Shown here piece after piece: positions 7,693 to 19,677 of a stretch of 64,000 nucleotides of DNA. Under the pieces are notes generated by a model that saw only the letters and a program-made list of their open reading frames with translations, did no database searches and had not been told where the DNA came from. The first letter of the stretch is position 1; each line of letters starts with the position of its first letter. Source of the DNA: Halopseudomonas litoralis (lineage in GTDB: Bacteria > Pseudomonadota > Gammaproteobacteria > Pseudomonadales > Pseudomonadaceae); NCBI RefSeq assembly GCF_900105005.1, contig NZ_LT629748.1, positions 1,240,001 to 1,304,000 on the forward strand, given 5' to 3'. The position numbers and the translations under genes were made by a program.

Positions 7693-9987
7693 TTAGAAGC
7701 TCATATCAGCACTGAACAGGAAGGTGCGCGGGGCTCCAGGCGTGTATCGGTAGCCACTCTTGTTAATCGAAGCGACGTACTCTTCGTCGGCCAGGTTATA
7801 GGCATTCAAGCGCAGAGTTACGCTGTCCAGCACCGGGTAAGACACCACAGCGTCAAACACGGTGTAGGAGTCGGTATGGTCCGGCGTTCCCTGGGCGCCG
7901 TCTCTGCCACGCGTCAGCCCAGCGGTGTAACGCGCGCCACCACCCACGGTCAGGCCGGAGGGGAAGCGGTACGTAGTCCAACTGGTAAATGCATGATCCG
8001 GCGTATAGGTCAGATTGTTCGAGCCGCTGGCCGTGATGGCATCGCCTTCGGTCACTTCAGTATCCAGGTAGGTATAACCTGCGGAGACAGACCAGTCTCG
8101 GGTGATAGCGCCTACCATCGACAGCTCAATACCTTGTACCCGTTTCTCGCCATCCTGCGTCGGATTGCCGAGGTCATCTTCGCTGATCTCATTAAGCACA
8201 TCGGTACGGAACACTGCTGCATTCAAGGTCAGCGCATTGGGGATGGCATCCCACTTCACGCCAAGCTCGTAGGTATTGGCTTCCTGTGGGTCCATGTTCG
8301 GATTGCTGGAGCTGGATGCCGAGTTGCTCAACTGGAAGTTCAAGCCGCCTGGGGGCTGTTGGGACAGCGCGTAATTAACATACAGGCTGGTTTGTGGCAC
8401 AGGCTTATAAACGGCGCCAAGTTTCCAGTTGATCAGCGTATCGCTGTCGTCGGCGTCGATGGTATTTACGACGCTGCCGGTGGGCAACGCGCCACAGGGC
8501 ACAGCGCGGCGACCGGTACCACCACATACCGCGTCGCTGCTGTACTCGGTATTGTAATGGTCAGCGCGCACGCCACCACTCACCAGGAACTGCTCGCCAA
8601 ACTTGAGGGTGTCGAATACGTAAACGGAGTAGGTGTTGGTCTCGCCCTCGCTGTCTGCGCCGCTGCGTGAGTAGGTCAGATCGCCGGTGTCGCTCCAGTT
8701 GGGATTGAACAGGTTGGCATCCGGGCGACTGCCGGTTCCAGCAACGCCATAACTGGTTTGTTCTTCCTTGGTCAGCTCGACGCCAGTCAGCAGATTATGC
8801 TCCACGTTACCCGTGTTGAAATCGACTCGCAGGTTCAACTGATTAGTAAGGATGGTGTTTTCAATGTCCTTGAAGGTAGGCAGGCTACGCGACAGCATGT
8901 AAGTAGACAGGTCATTGACATCGGTATAGGTGATGTTGGTGCCGGTGCTCATGAACGCGGTCAGCAAATAATCCTGCTTGGTTTCACCCCAGCGCACGAC
9001 GTTGGTCAGCCTGACCTGCTCGGAAAAGTCGTGCTCAAAACGGAAGGTGGCCATCTTGGCGGTGACGTCATCGTGATCCTGCTTGGTACCGTAGAAGTTC
9101 TCGCTATCAACCGGATTACCAACCAGATTCTCCAAGCCTGCCTGCGGGCTCCAATGGTCAATACCCACCGCTGGCACGTAACCATCGGGGATATTGTCCT
9201 GCTTCACGTACATCAGATTAAGGTAAGCGCGCGTATCGGTATTCAGACCAAAACCGAAGGAGGCAGCAATGCCATTACGGCTATTGTTCACATGATCACG
9301 ACCGGCCACATCGCTGTCCTGCCCCAACAGATTGAGGCGCACCGCACTACCCGACAATTCATTCAGCGTCTGATTCAGGTCCGCCGTTATTCGCTTCTGG
9401 CCGTCGGTACCAACGGTCATGCTGGTCAGATTGGAATCTCTCAGGTTCGCCTGCTTGGTGCTGAGATTGATCGAGCCCGACGGCGAGCTGCGACCGCTGT
9501 CAGTACCGGCCGGTCCTTTCTCGACTTCCACCTGCTCGATATTGAACAGGTCGCGGGAGATTGAGCCGATATCCCGCACGCCATCCACAAAAATGCTGCC
9601 GGAGGTGTCAAAGCCGCGCATGTAAATGGAGTCACCCGTGGTGGTGTTGCCATTCTCTCCCGCATAAAAAGTGCCCACGCCGGCACTGTTGCGCAGCGCC
9701 TCTGTCAGGGTGGTCGCGCCTTGCTCCGTAAACAACTGATTGGTGATTACCTGAATGGTCTGCGGAGTATCCAGCAGCGGCTGGGTAAACTTGGGAGAGC
9801 TGACGGTATCGGCGCGGTAAGAGGCAGCCTTGCCCTCAATCTGCATGGCATCCAATTCAACGACGTTAGCTGCGTCTTGCGCTACAGCGGTACCAGACAA
9901 CAACAACAGTGATGAGAAGGCAGTCGCTACCGGCTGCTGAAGGCGATGTTTCTTGGAGTGAATGAACGGCGAAGAAGACTTTTGCAT
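7693..9987 (-). CDS. piuA: TonB-dependent catecholate receptor, PiuA/Fiu-like
   Basis: This 764-residue outer-membrane receptor has an N-terminal signal peptide ending near GTAVAQDA, a TonB-box-like VVELDAMQI segment, a plug (RADTVSSPKFTQPLLDTPQTIQVI; YMRGFDTSGSIFVDGVRD; FNIEQVEVEKGPAGTDSGRSSPSGSINL) and a barrel ending TFLFSADMSF. Fiu/PiuA proteins take up mono- and bis-catecholate iron complexes and catecholate-bearing antibiotics. The divergence from the FepA-like receptor, the missing FepA-type Cys loop and the downstream piuC support PiuA rather than FepA. A strong Fur-box match lies about 70 bases ahead of the start. Confidence 0.9.
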   Translation of the reverse strand: MQKSSSPFIHSKKHRLQQPVATAFSSLLLLSGTAVAQDAANVVELDAMQIEGKAASYRADTVSSPKFTQPLLDTPQTIQVITNQLFTEQGATTLTEALRNSAGVGTFYAGENGNTTTGDSIYMRGFDTSGSIFVDGVRDIGSISRDLFNIEQVEVEKGPAGTDSGRSSPSGSINLSTKQANLRDSNLTSMTVGTDGQKRITADLNQTLNELSGSAVRLNLLGQDSDVAGRDHVNNSRNGIAASFGFGLNTDTRAYLNLMYVKQDNIPDGYVPAVGIDHWSPQAGLENLVGNPVDSENFYGTKQDHDDVTAKMATFRFEHDFSEQVRLTNVVRWGETKQDYLLTAFMSTGTNITYTDVNDLSTYMLSRSLPTFKDIENTILTNQLNLRVDFNTGNVEHNLLTGVELTKEEQTSYGVAGTGSRPDANLFNPNWSDTGDLTYSRSGADSEGETNTYSVYVFDTLKFGEQFLVSGGVRADHYNTEYSSDAVCGGTGRRAVPCGALPTGSVVNTIDADDSDTLINWKLGAVYKPVPQTSLYVNYALSQQPPGGLNFQLSNSASSSSNPNMDPQEANTYELGVKWDAIPNALTLNAAVFRTDVLNEISEDDLGNPTQDGEKRVQGIELSMVGAITRDWSVSAGYTYLDTEVTEGDAITASGSNNLTYTPDHAFTSWTTYRFPSGLTVGGGARYTAGLTRGRDGAQGTPDHTDSYTVFDAVVSYPVLDSVTLRLNAYNLADEEYVASINKSGYRYTPGAPRTFLFSADMSF

Positions 9988-10058
9988 GGCGTTGCTACCC
10001 TTTCCATTTTTGTAGGTTCAGAAGTCATTTCGCTTCTGACTTTGGAATCGGTCGCCAT

Positions 10059-10077
10059 GCTAATGAGAATCAGTATT
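10059..10077 (-). promoter_or_regulatory. Fur-box match ahead of piuA
   Basis: GCTAATGAGAATCAGTATT matches the 19-base consensus GATAATGATAATCATTATC at 15 of 19 positions. It lies about 72 bases upstream of the piuA start, as expected for iron repression by Fur of piuA and, by read-through, piuC. Confidence 0.75.
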
Positions 10078-10346
10078 GTTTTCAATAAAAATATTACTTA
10101 ATATTTCTGCGCTGTGATGTGTGCAAGAACTTTTCCAACGGTAAGTGACCCCAGGGAAACGATCGGAGACGCCCCCGTGCGGGCCGTTCAGGTTTTACGG
10201 ATATGAGGCTAAGCGAGATTGTGCCGGACATGAACCGAGCTACTGCGGCAAAAAGCTAAAACGCTTGCACTTCTTTTCTGCCACCACCTTGGCATCAAGT
10301 AAATGGAATTAAGCATCAGTTGAAAGGTAAGCGATACATGAAACAG

Positions 10347-10370
10347 AACCGGACGCCTGAGCGTCCGGTT
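10347..10370. terminator. Hairpin after the cysI-DUF934 operon
   Basis: AACCGGACGC and GCGTCCGGTT form a perfect 10-pair stem with a CTGA loop, 11 bases beyond the end of the DUF934 gene. The downstream T content is modest on both strands. Confidence 0.65.
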
Positions 10371-10381
10371 TGTCGTTCCAG

Positions 10382-10876
10382 TCAACGGCGCCGAAACAAC
10401 GGCAGCGGCTGATCAGTGGCGGCCTGATACACTTCGGAGAAGTCATTCAGGCTGGCCAGTGCTGCATGCGGGTCGTGATCCTCGCGCAGGGCGTAGGCGT
10501 CAAAACCGCAGCGGTGCATGAAGAACAACTGGTCGCGCAGTACATCGCCAATGGCGCGCAGCTCGCCCTCATAGCCATAGCGATCACGCAGCAGACGGGC
10601 ATTGGAGTAATTGCGACCGTCACTGAATACCGGGAAGCTCAGCGCGATGACCTGAAAATGCTGCAGGTCATCGGCAATGACTTCAGCTTCTTCGTCAGCG
10701 TCCAGCCATATGCCCAGGCCGCCATCACGCGCCTTGAGTGCATGGGCATGTTCGAGCCACAGGGCCAGCGGCACTATGATGTTGCCGGTGTTGGTCAGGT
10801 CGTCGGTGTTGGTGTCCTTGGGCAGCAGTTGCCAGGCGTCTTCAACGACCCGGTTACCCTTAATTATTTGCTGCAT
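10382..10876 (-). CDS. DUF934 protein, CysI partner
   Basis: This 164-residue DUF934 protein is typically encoded right after the sulfite/nitrite reductase haemoprotein in pseudomonads and thought to be an accessory of sulfite reduction, though no activity is established. Conserved blocks are GNIIVPLALWLEHAHAL, GIWLDADEEAE, LSFPVFSDGRNYSNARLLRDRYGYEGELRAIGDVLRDQLFFMHRCGFDAYAL. The start ATG at 10876 (MQQIIKGNRVVED) lies 17 bases inside the 3' end of cysI, so the two are translationally coupled. The frame is open further upstream, but that part is read from cysI and resembles nothing. Confidence 0.88.
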   Translation of the reverse strand: MQQIIKGNRVVEDAWQLLPKDTNTDDLTNTGNIIVPLALWLEHAHALKARDGGLGIWLDADEEAEVIADDLQHFQVIALSFPVFSDGRNYSNARLLRDRYGYEGELRAIGDVLRDQLFFMHRCGFDAYALREDHDPHAALASLNDFSEVYQAATDQPLPLFRRR

Positions 10877-12518
10877 ACACTTGCTCCTTGAACGGGGCCA
10901 TACCGATACGCTCAAATGTATCGATGAAACGCTCTTCCGGGGTGCGGTTTTCCACATAGACGTCAATCAGCTTCTGTACCACTGTCGGCATCTGGTCGGC
11001 GGCGAAGGAGGGGCCGAGAATCTTGCCGATGGCCGAGTCGCGACCTGACTTGCCGCCAAGGGATACCTGGTAGAACTCCTGGCCTTTCTTGTCGACGCCG
11101 AGGATACCGATATGACCGACGTGGTGATGACCGCAGGCGTTCATGCAGCCGGAGATGTTCAGTTCCAGCTCACCGATATCATGCAGGTAGTCCAGGTTGT
11201 CGAACTGACGCTGGATGGATTCGGCAATCGGAATCGATTTGGCGTTGGCCAGCGAGCAGTAATCACCGCCTGGGCAGCAGATGATGTCGGTCAGCAGACC
11301 GATGGTCGGTGTGGCAAAACCCAGTTCGCGGCACTGCAACCACAGCTCGTAGAGGTCGCTCTGCTTGATGTAGGGCAGTACCAGGTTCTGATAGTGCGTT
11401 GAGCGAATCTCGCCCAGGCTGTAACGGTCGGCCAGATCGGCGGCGGCGTCCAACTGCTCGGCGGTGATGTCACCGGGAGAAATGGAAGTCGCTTTCAGCG
11501 ACAGGGTGACTGCGGCGTAGCCCGGCACCTTGTGGGACTGAACGTTGCGCATGGCCCAGTTGTTGAAGCCCTTGTCGGTTTCGCGCTTGCTCAGGTAGCC
11601 CGCGTCATCACCGTCCAGCGTTTCGTACTGAGGCGGCACAAAGTACTTGCTGACGCGCTGCAGCTCGGATTCGGTCAGCGTCGCGCTGCCATCCTTGAGG
11701 TTCTGCCATTCGGCTTCGACTTTCTCGGCAAATACTGCCGGTGTCAGGGCCTTGACCAGAATCTTGATCCGCGCCTTGAACTTGTTGTCACGGCGACCAT
11801 AGCGGTTATATACACGCAGGATGGCTTCGAGGTAGGTCAGCAGGTGCGGCCAGGGCAGGAACTCGCGGATTTCGGCACCGACCATGGGGGTGCGGCCAAG
11901 GCCACCGCCAACCAGAACCTGGAAGCCCAGTTCGCCTCGCTCGTTGCGTACCGCATTCAGACCGATATCGTGAATGCCAATCGCTGCGCGGTCTTGTTCA
12001 GCGCCGTTGATGGCGATCTTGAACTTGCGCGGCAGGAAGGCGAATTCCGGGTGAAAGGTGGACCACTGGCGGACGATTTCACACCAGGGACGCGGGTCGA
12101 TCAACTCGTCTGCAGCAACCCCGGCGAACTGGTCGGTGGTGGTGTTGCGAATGCAGTTGCCGCTGGTCTGGATGGCATGCATCTGAACCTGGGCCAGCTC
12201 TTCGAGAATGTCCGGCACTTCTTCCAGATTCGGCCAGTTGAGCTGAATATTCTGACGAGTCGTGATGTGCGCATAACCCTTGTCGTAACGACGGGTGATG
12301 TAGGCCAGTTTACGCAGCCGCTCGGCAGACAGCACGCCATAAGGAACGGCGATACGCAGCATGGGCGCGTACCGTTGTACATACAGGCCATTCTGCAGGC
12401 GCAGCGGGAGAAATTCCGCTTCGGAAAATTCGCCGGCGAGGTAGCGGCGTACCTGGTCGCGGAACTGCTTGGCGCGGTCCTCTACGATGCGTTGATCATA
12501 CTCGTCGTAAATATACAT
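10860..12518 (-). CDS. cysI: Sulfite reductase haemoprotein (CysI type)
   Basis: This 552-residue sirohaem and 4Fe-4S enzyme reduces sulfite to sulfide in cysteine synthesis. The cofactor cysteines fit Cx5C...Cx3C: Cys415 and Cys421 in CCPGGDYC, Cys458 and Cys462 in SGCMNACGHH. Two ferredoxin-like half domains precede each sirohaem repeat. The length and the DUF934 partner are typical of the pseudomonad CysI. No flavoprotein CysJ is nearby, so the electron donor must be encoded elsewhere. A start at 12518 (MYIYDEYDQR) matches the family. Ahead of it are two direct repeats (TATGCTTA) that could belong to its control region. Confidence 0.93.
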   Translation of the reverse strand: MYIYDEYDQRIVEDRAKQFRDQVRRYLAGEFSEAEFLPLRLQNGLYVQRYAPMLRIAVPYGVLSAERLRKLAYITRRYDKGYAHITTRQNIQLNWPNLEEVPDILEELAQVQMHAIQTSGNCIRNTTTDQFAGVAADELIDPRPWCEIVRQWSTFHPEFAFLPRKFKIAINGAEQDRAAIGIHDIGLNAVRNERGELGFQVLVGGGLGRTPMVGAEIREFLPWPHLLTYLEAILRVYNRYGRRDNKFKARIKILVKALTPAVFAEKVEAEWQNLKDGSATLTESELQRVSKYFVPPQYETLDGDDAGYLSKRETDKGFNNWAMRNVQSHKVPGYAAVTLSLKATSISPGDITAEQLDAAADLADRYSLGEIRSTHYQNLVLPYIKQSDLYELWLQCRELGFATPTIGLLTDIICCPGGDYCSLANAKSIPIAESIQRQFDNLDYLHDIGELELNISGCMNACGHHHVGHIGILGVDKKGQEFYQVSLGGKSGRDSAIGKILGPSFAADQMPTVVQKLIDVYVENRTPEERFIDTFERIGMAPFKEQVYAANN

Positions 12519-12612
12519 TCTGACAACCTGTTGTTGGGCGTTCGTTGCCCGTGACTACGGAAGCTCAGCCCTGCGGGGCTCAGGAAGCGCGGAGACAATA
12601 TCAGTTTTGCTT

Positions 12613-12645
12613 TATGCTTAAAAGGAATGTTTATCTATATGCTTA
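12613..12645. repeat. Direct repeat TATGCTTA upstream of cysI
   Basis: TATGCTTA occurs at 12613-12620 and again at 12638-12645, 25 bases apart, about 100 bases ahead of cysI. This could be a paired site for an activator such as CysB, but the motif is short. Confidence 0.3.
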
Positions 12646-12751
12646 GATCGAATAAAGATGTTCCGGCACAAGGCAACTTGTGCATTTGGCTGGTCTGGGC
12701 TTAACTGTACCGGCAGTACATTCCCATTTCAAAAACAACAGGAATCCTATC

Positions 12752-12871
12752 ATGAGCGACGATGAAATTCACACTGGCGGGGACCATAACAGCGGTCTCG
12801 ACGCTTTTGCCGCAGTCACATTGATCCTGATTGCGGTATTGACGGTCGTGTTCTGGGTCAGTCAGCACTAA
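12752..12871 (+). CDS. Predicted 39-residue single-span membrane protein
   Basis: This small ORF starts at ATG 12752 and encodes an acidic, His-rich N-terminus (MSDDEIHTGGDHNSG) followed by one hydrophobic helix at about residues 17-36. An ACAGGAAT ribosome site lies ahead at 12738-12745. It stands alone, divergent from cysI and convergent with the DUF2970 gene. I do not recognise a family. The good ribosome site and a clean transmembrane segment favour a real gene. Confidence 0.55.
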   Translation: MSDDEIHTGGDHNSGLDAFAAVTLILIAVLTVVFWVSQH

Positions 12872-12889
12872 ACCGCAGGGCAGGGGTGA

Positions 12890-13129
12890 CTACCCTGCCA
12901 GGTGCGTTACCAGTTTCACGATACCTACCAATACCAGAATGAACACCAGCATGAAACCAAGCCCGAAATAGATGAAGTGGCTTGGTTTTCCCTGGCTGAA
13001 ATCCCGCTCTCTGGCCTTGTTGCTCTGCACCCCCAATGCACCGAACAGAATGGTGCTGAACATGTCTCGCAAGCGCATCTTGCTTGGGTTGGTGGAATCC
13101 TTCCTGTCGTTTTTCTTATTATCGGTCAT
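12890..13129 (-). CDS. DUF2970 membrane protein
   Basis: This 79-residue DUF2970 protein has a polar N-terminus, an amphipathic central part (LRDMFSTILFGALGVQSNKARERDFSQGKP) and one C-terminal transmembrane helix (FIYFGLGFMLVFILVLVGIVKLV). Its function is unknown. It starts 24 bases after the MATE gene on the same strand, so the two may be co-transcribed. Confidence 0.85.
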   Translation of the reverse strand: MTDNKKNDRKDSTNPSKMRLRDMFSTILFGALGVQSNKARERDFSQGKPSHFIYFGLGFMLVFILVLVGIVKLVTHLAG

Positions 13130-13153
13130 CTCTGTTCGCTCTCCGGTGGTCCG

Positions 13154-14557
13154 TCAGATCTGAATATCAGTCCAGTGCTTGCGTCTCCACATTATGGCAA
13201 AGATAACAGAAGCCATAGTGCGATACAGCGTCTGCAGTAACCAGACTGCAAGCAGGCCCCCGCCGAGCACGGGACCTGCCAGATAGGCGCAGGGCAGGAA
13301 GATCAGCCACTGACTACCCAGGTTCACGCTCATGACGGTACGGCTGGCTCCGGCGCCGAGCAGCGCCTGGGTCAGTACCAGGGCGGTAGCATCCAGCGTC
13401 ATGCCGAGTCCGGTAATGCGCAGCGGCCACTCACCCAGCGCCAGTAGATGTGGATCCTGGGTGAATACCTGCAGTACCAGCTGGGGCGCCAGCCAGAAGG
13501 GCAAGCCCATGAGGAACAGCGTTACCACAGCGACTCGAACCACGTCCCAGCCCCAGCGGTAGGCTTCCTGAGGGTTCTTCTCGCCGAGGCTGTGGCTGAC
13601 CAGTGTGGTGGCGGCCATGCCCAGCCCAACACCCGGCAGAATCAGCAGCAGCGCCAGATTTACCAGTATATGGGCAATGGCCAGTTCGGAGGTGCCGATC
13701 TGCCCGACTATCCAGAACAGCACGGTCACTCCGGTGGCGAAGAAGAACTGTTGCATGGAGTTGGGCAAGGACAGGCGCAGCATGAAGCGGATATCCACCA
13801 AGCTCGGCAGGCTGCGCATGAAGCCATGCTTACGGCCGGTACGCCAGGTCAACAGGAAGTACATGGCGGTACCCATGAACATGGCGATGCTGGTGCCCAG
13901 TCCGGAGCCGGCCGCGCCCATTGCCGGCAGGCCGAAGTGGCCGAAGATCAGGCCATAGCTGATGATGATATTGAATACATGCATGGCCACCAGAATCTGC
14001 AGATAGCGACTGGTCTGGCGTATGCCGTTCCAGTAGCCTCGATAGGCGAAATTGCAGCCTACGGCAATGATCGCCAGCGCCCGCCAACGCAGGTATTCGC
14101 TGCCGATGTCGATGACCTCGGCATCTTGGCTGAGCAGACTGATGATGTTGGTAGCGTTGAACCAGCAAAGAAGCATCAGAGGCAGGGACAGCAGGGCGGC
14201 GAGAAACAGGCCATGGTTGAGAGGGGCTGCGATCTGTTGATGGCGGCCTTCACCACGACGACGGGCCACGGTGGCCTGGACTCCGACCCCCAATCCCATG
14301 ACCAGCGCGATGGCCATGAAGTTGGCATATCCAGCCAGCCCGACACCGGCCAGCGCTGCTTCGCCGAGCGAGCCAACCATCGCCGCGTCCACCAGGTTCA
14401 GTAAGCTCTGGCTGAGCATGCCGCCCATGATCGGCAGTCCCAGCAGGGTGATATTCTTGAATCGCTCGGGACTGGGCAGCAGGTGGAATCGACGTTTACT
14501 CACGATATCGGTGTACCGGTTGCAGGTGACTTGTACAGCGGCCTGCATCGCAGGCAT
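13154..14557 (-). CDS. MATE-family multidrug/cation antiporter
   Basis: This 467-residue inner-membrane exporter of the MATE family has twelve hydrophobic segments in two bundles. Relatives use Na+ or H+ to expel cationic drugs and dyes. The first bundle contains GLPIMGGMLSQSLLNLVDAAMVGSLGEAALAGVGLA, the usual opening with an Asp in helix 1. The second starts near SLVDIRFMLRLSLPNSMQQFFF. Neither candidate start has a clear ribosome site; a GTG at 14503 (VSKRRFHLLPSPERF) is a plausible alternative that drops 18 residues. Substrates cannot be read from the sequence. Confidence 0.88.
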   Translation of the reverse strand: MPAMQAAVQVTCNRYTDIVSKRRFHLLPSPERFKNITLLGLPIMGGMLSQSLLNLVDAAMVGSLGEAALAGVGLAGYANFMAIALVMGLGVGVQATVARRRGEGRHQQIAAPLNHGLFLAALLSLPLMLLCWFNATNIISLLSQDAEVIDIGSEYLRWRALAIIAVGCNFAYRGYWNGIRQTSRYLQILVAMHVFNIIISYGLIFGHFGLPAMGAAGSGLGTSIAMFMGTAMYFLLTWRTGRKHGFMRSLPSLVDIRFMLRLSLPNSMQQFFFATGVTVLFWIVGQIGTSELAIAHILVNLALLLILPGVGLGMAATTLVSHSLGEKNPQEAYRWGWDVVRVAVVTLFLMGLPFWLAPQLVLQVFTQDPHLLALGEWPLRITGLGMTLDATALVLTQALLGAGASRTVMSVNLGSQWLIFLPCAYLAGPVLGGGLLAVWLLQTLYRTMASVIFAIMWRRKHWTDIQI

Positions 14558-14618
14558 TACTGGCGAGGCGGCTGACTATAACAGATGCCGGCGGCTGACA
14601 ATGAACCGGGAACAGCCC

Positions 14619-15143
14619 TTAGCTATCGAGCAACTGCTGCACCTGGGCAATGGACTCGGCCTGACGCTCGGACCAATCGCCAGCCAATTCGACCATCGGC
14701 TGCCCATGGGCGGTCAGCCATTGCCGGCACGCGTTGTGAAAGACAAGCCGTTTATCCAGCTCCGGCTGGCAACGCTGGCCATCGCCGATCCAGGGCACGC
14801 CTTCGGGCGACAGCAGTAGGTAGCTGTCGTAGCGACGGGTCAGCAGTGAGGCTTCCAGCCAGTCAGGAGCACGTCCGAACAACGTCCGGCTCCACAGCAG
14901 ATTGCTCAGCAGATTGGTATCGAGAATCAGCAGTTCCGGATTTTGTTGGCGGGCCGCATCTTCCCGGCGTAGTTGTTCGCGCGCGATCGGTGACACGTCA
15001 TTGTAATGGGTGTCACGCTGTAGCTGATCCACATATTCCCGCACATACTCGCTGACGCGCTGGCCGCCAAAATGATGCTGCAGCTCAGCGGCCAGCCAGC
15101 TCTTGCCAGTAGATTCGGGGCCGGTCAGTACCACTACCTTCAT
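14619..15143 (-). CDS. NadR-like nicotinamide riboside kinase domain protein
   Basis: This 174-residue P-loop kinase is like the C-terminal domain of NadR, which phosphorylates nicotinamide riboside to NMN. It starts VVVLTGPESTGKSWLAAEL (Walker A), then VREYVDQL, LILDTNLLSNLLWS and YLLLSPEGVPWIGDGQR. The DNA-binding and adenylyltransferase parts of full NadR are absent, so it is a stand-alone kinase. The ATG at 15143 overlaps the pnuC stop by four bases, coupling import and phosphorylation. A longer frame running up to 15764 passes through pnuC out of frame and is not real. Confidence 0.85.
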   Translation of the reverse strand: MKVVVLTGPESTGKSWLAAELQHHFGGQRVSEYVREYVDQLQRDTHYNDVSPIAREQLRREDAARQQNPELLILDTNLLSNLLWSRTLFGRAPDWLEASLLTRRYDSYLLLSPEGVPWIGDGQRCQPELDKRLVFHNACRQWLTAHGQPMVELAGDWSERQAESIAQVQQLLDS

Positions 15144-15700
15144 GGCGCCACCGCCTGTGCTGCACGCCATTGCCGCCAGCCCATTGCTGCCAGCAGCACG
15201 AACACGCAATACAGCGCTGCGGTAGGGTAGTAACCTTGATACAGAAACAGTGCCACATAGGCAATGTCCAGTACCAGCCACAACAACCAGCACTGGACGC
15301 GCTTGAGCGCCATCCAGAACTGGGCCAGCAGGCTGAAGGCGACCAGAGTGGCATCCAGTCGCGGGTGAACGGCGTCCGTGAAACCCGCCATGGCCGCGCC
15401 CAGCACCATGCTTATCAGGCAGGCAGCAGCGCCGCCGAGCAGCAGCCCACGCGGTGAGACAGAGGTTACCTGCAGTGGCTGTCGAATACCGCCGCGTGTC
15501 CATTGCCACCAGCCATAGACCTGCACTGCCGCATACACGAGGTGCAGCAGAACCTGGGAATAGAGGCCGGTGGATTGGAAGAACCAGGCGTACATCAGCA
15601 CCATGCCGAGCCCGACCGGCCAGCACAACGGGTTCTGGCGCACCGTCAGCCAAACCGAGACAGCACCCAGCAGGGCAGCAATGATTTCGAATGAGGTCAT
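15140..15700 (-). CDS. pnuC: Nicotinamide riboside transporter PnuC
   Basis: This 186-residue membrane protein of the PnuC family has about seven hydrophobic segments. PnuC carries nicotinamide riboside across the inner membrane by facilitated diffusion, trapped by the kinase encoded next. Family signatures are the N-terminal IIAALLGAVSVWLTVRQNPLCWPVG, the YAAVQVYGWWQW segment and CWLLWLVLDIAYVALFLYQGYY near the substrate site. It starts 70 bases downstream of metH on the same strand, with a hairpin between them. A thiamine-specific PnuT is an alternative, but the kinase partner argues for nicotinamide riboside. Confidence 0.9.
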   Translation of the reverse strand: MTSFEIIAALLGAVSVWLTVRQNPLCWPVGLGMVLMYAWFFQSTGLYSQVLLHLVYAAVQVYGWWQWTRGGIRQPLQVTSVSPRGLLLGGAAACLISMVLGAAMAGFTDAVHPRLDATLVAFSLLAQFWMALKRVQCWLLWLVLDIAYVALFLYQGYYPTAALYCVFVLLAAMGWRQWRAAQAVAP

Positions 15701-15731
15701 GGAAGCCGAAGCGGCAAGGAGGAAAGAAGGG

Positions 15732-15762
15732 GCCGGTGGCTGCGCAGGCGCAGACCACCGGC
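15732..15762 (-). terminator. Hairpin after metH
   Basis: GCCGGTGG (15732-15739) pairs with CCACCGGC (15755-15762), and an inner CTGCGC/GCGCAG stem extends it. On the minus strand it is followed by CCCCTTCTTTCC, a weak pyrimidine tract, so it may end most metH transcripts while letting some reach pnuC. Confidence 0.6.
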
Positions 15763-15770
15763 ATGCAATA

Positions 15771-19463
<3,693 letters not shown>

Positions 19464-19677
19464 GGAAACTCCAGAATCAATGAGTACACAGCAGGGCAGT
19501 TTACCAGAAGACGTTCCGTACTGAATGAAAGCTATTCAAGGCACATGGATTTCATTCAAGCGCGAAGAAGCGGGAGAGGGTGCTGAAGATAATAACCAAG
19601 TGAAAAGGTGGGTCTTTATTCGCGGGTGCGAATCCCGTACACTGTCCGACATCAAGACATCGAACACGAGGCATTTC

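Larger units (their letters stand above)
9988..10381. other. Non-coding gap with piuA promoter region
   Basis: This 394-base stretch has no convincing gene on either strand. The left part is A+T rich and holds the Fur-box match and presumably the piuA promoter. The right end holds a hairpin (10347-10370) that can end the cysI/DUF934 transcript. The middle (about 10130-10340) shows no structure I can name. Confidence 0.6.

Noticed and set aside
14619..15764. Single long frame joining the NadR-like kinase with upstream sequence
   Set aside because: The upstream part is pnuC read out of frame. The true kinase start overlaps the pnuC stop, and pnuC has clear membrane segments in its own frame.
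19623..19660. T-arm-like stretch GCGGGTGCGAATCCCGT ahead of nfuA, possible tRNA or tRNA remnant
   Set aside because: No matching acceptor, D or anticodon arm could be built upstream; it is most likely a chance likeness in the nfuA leader.
19464..19677. Cobalamin riboswitch ahead of metH
   Set aside because: The gap shows no B12-box-like sequence or suitable structure, and it is short.
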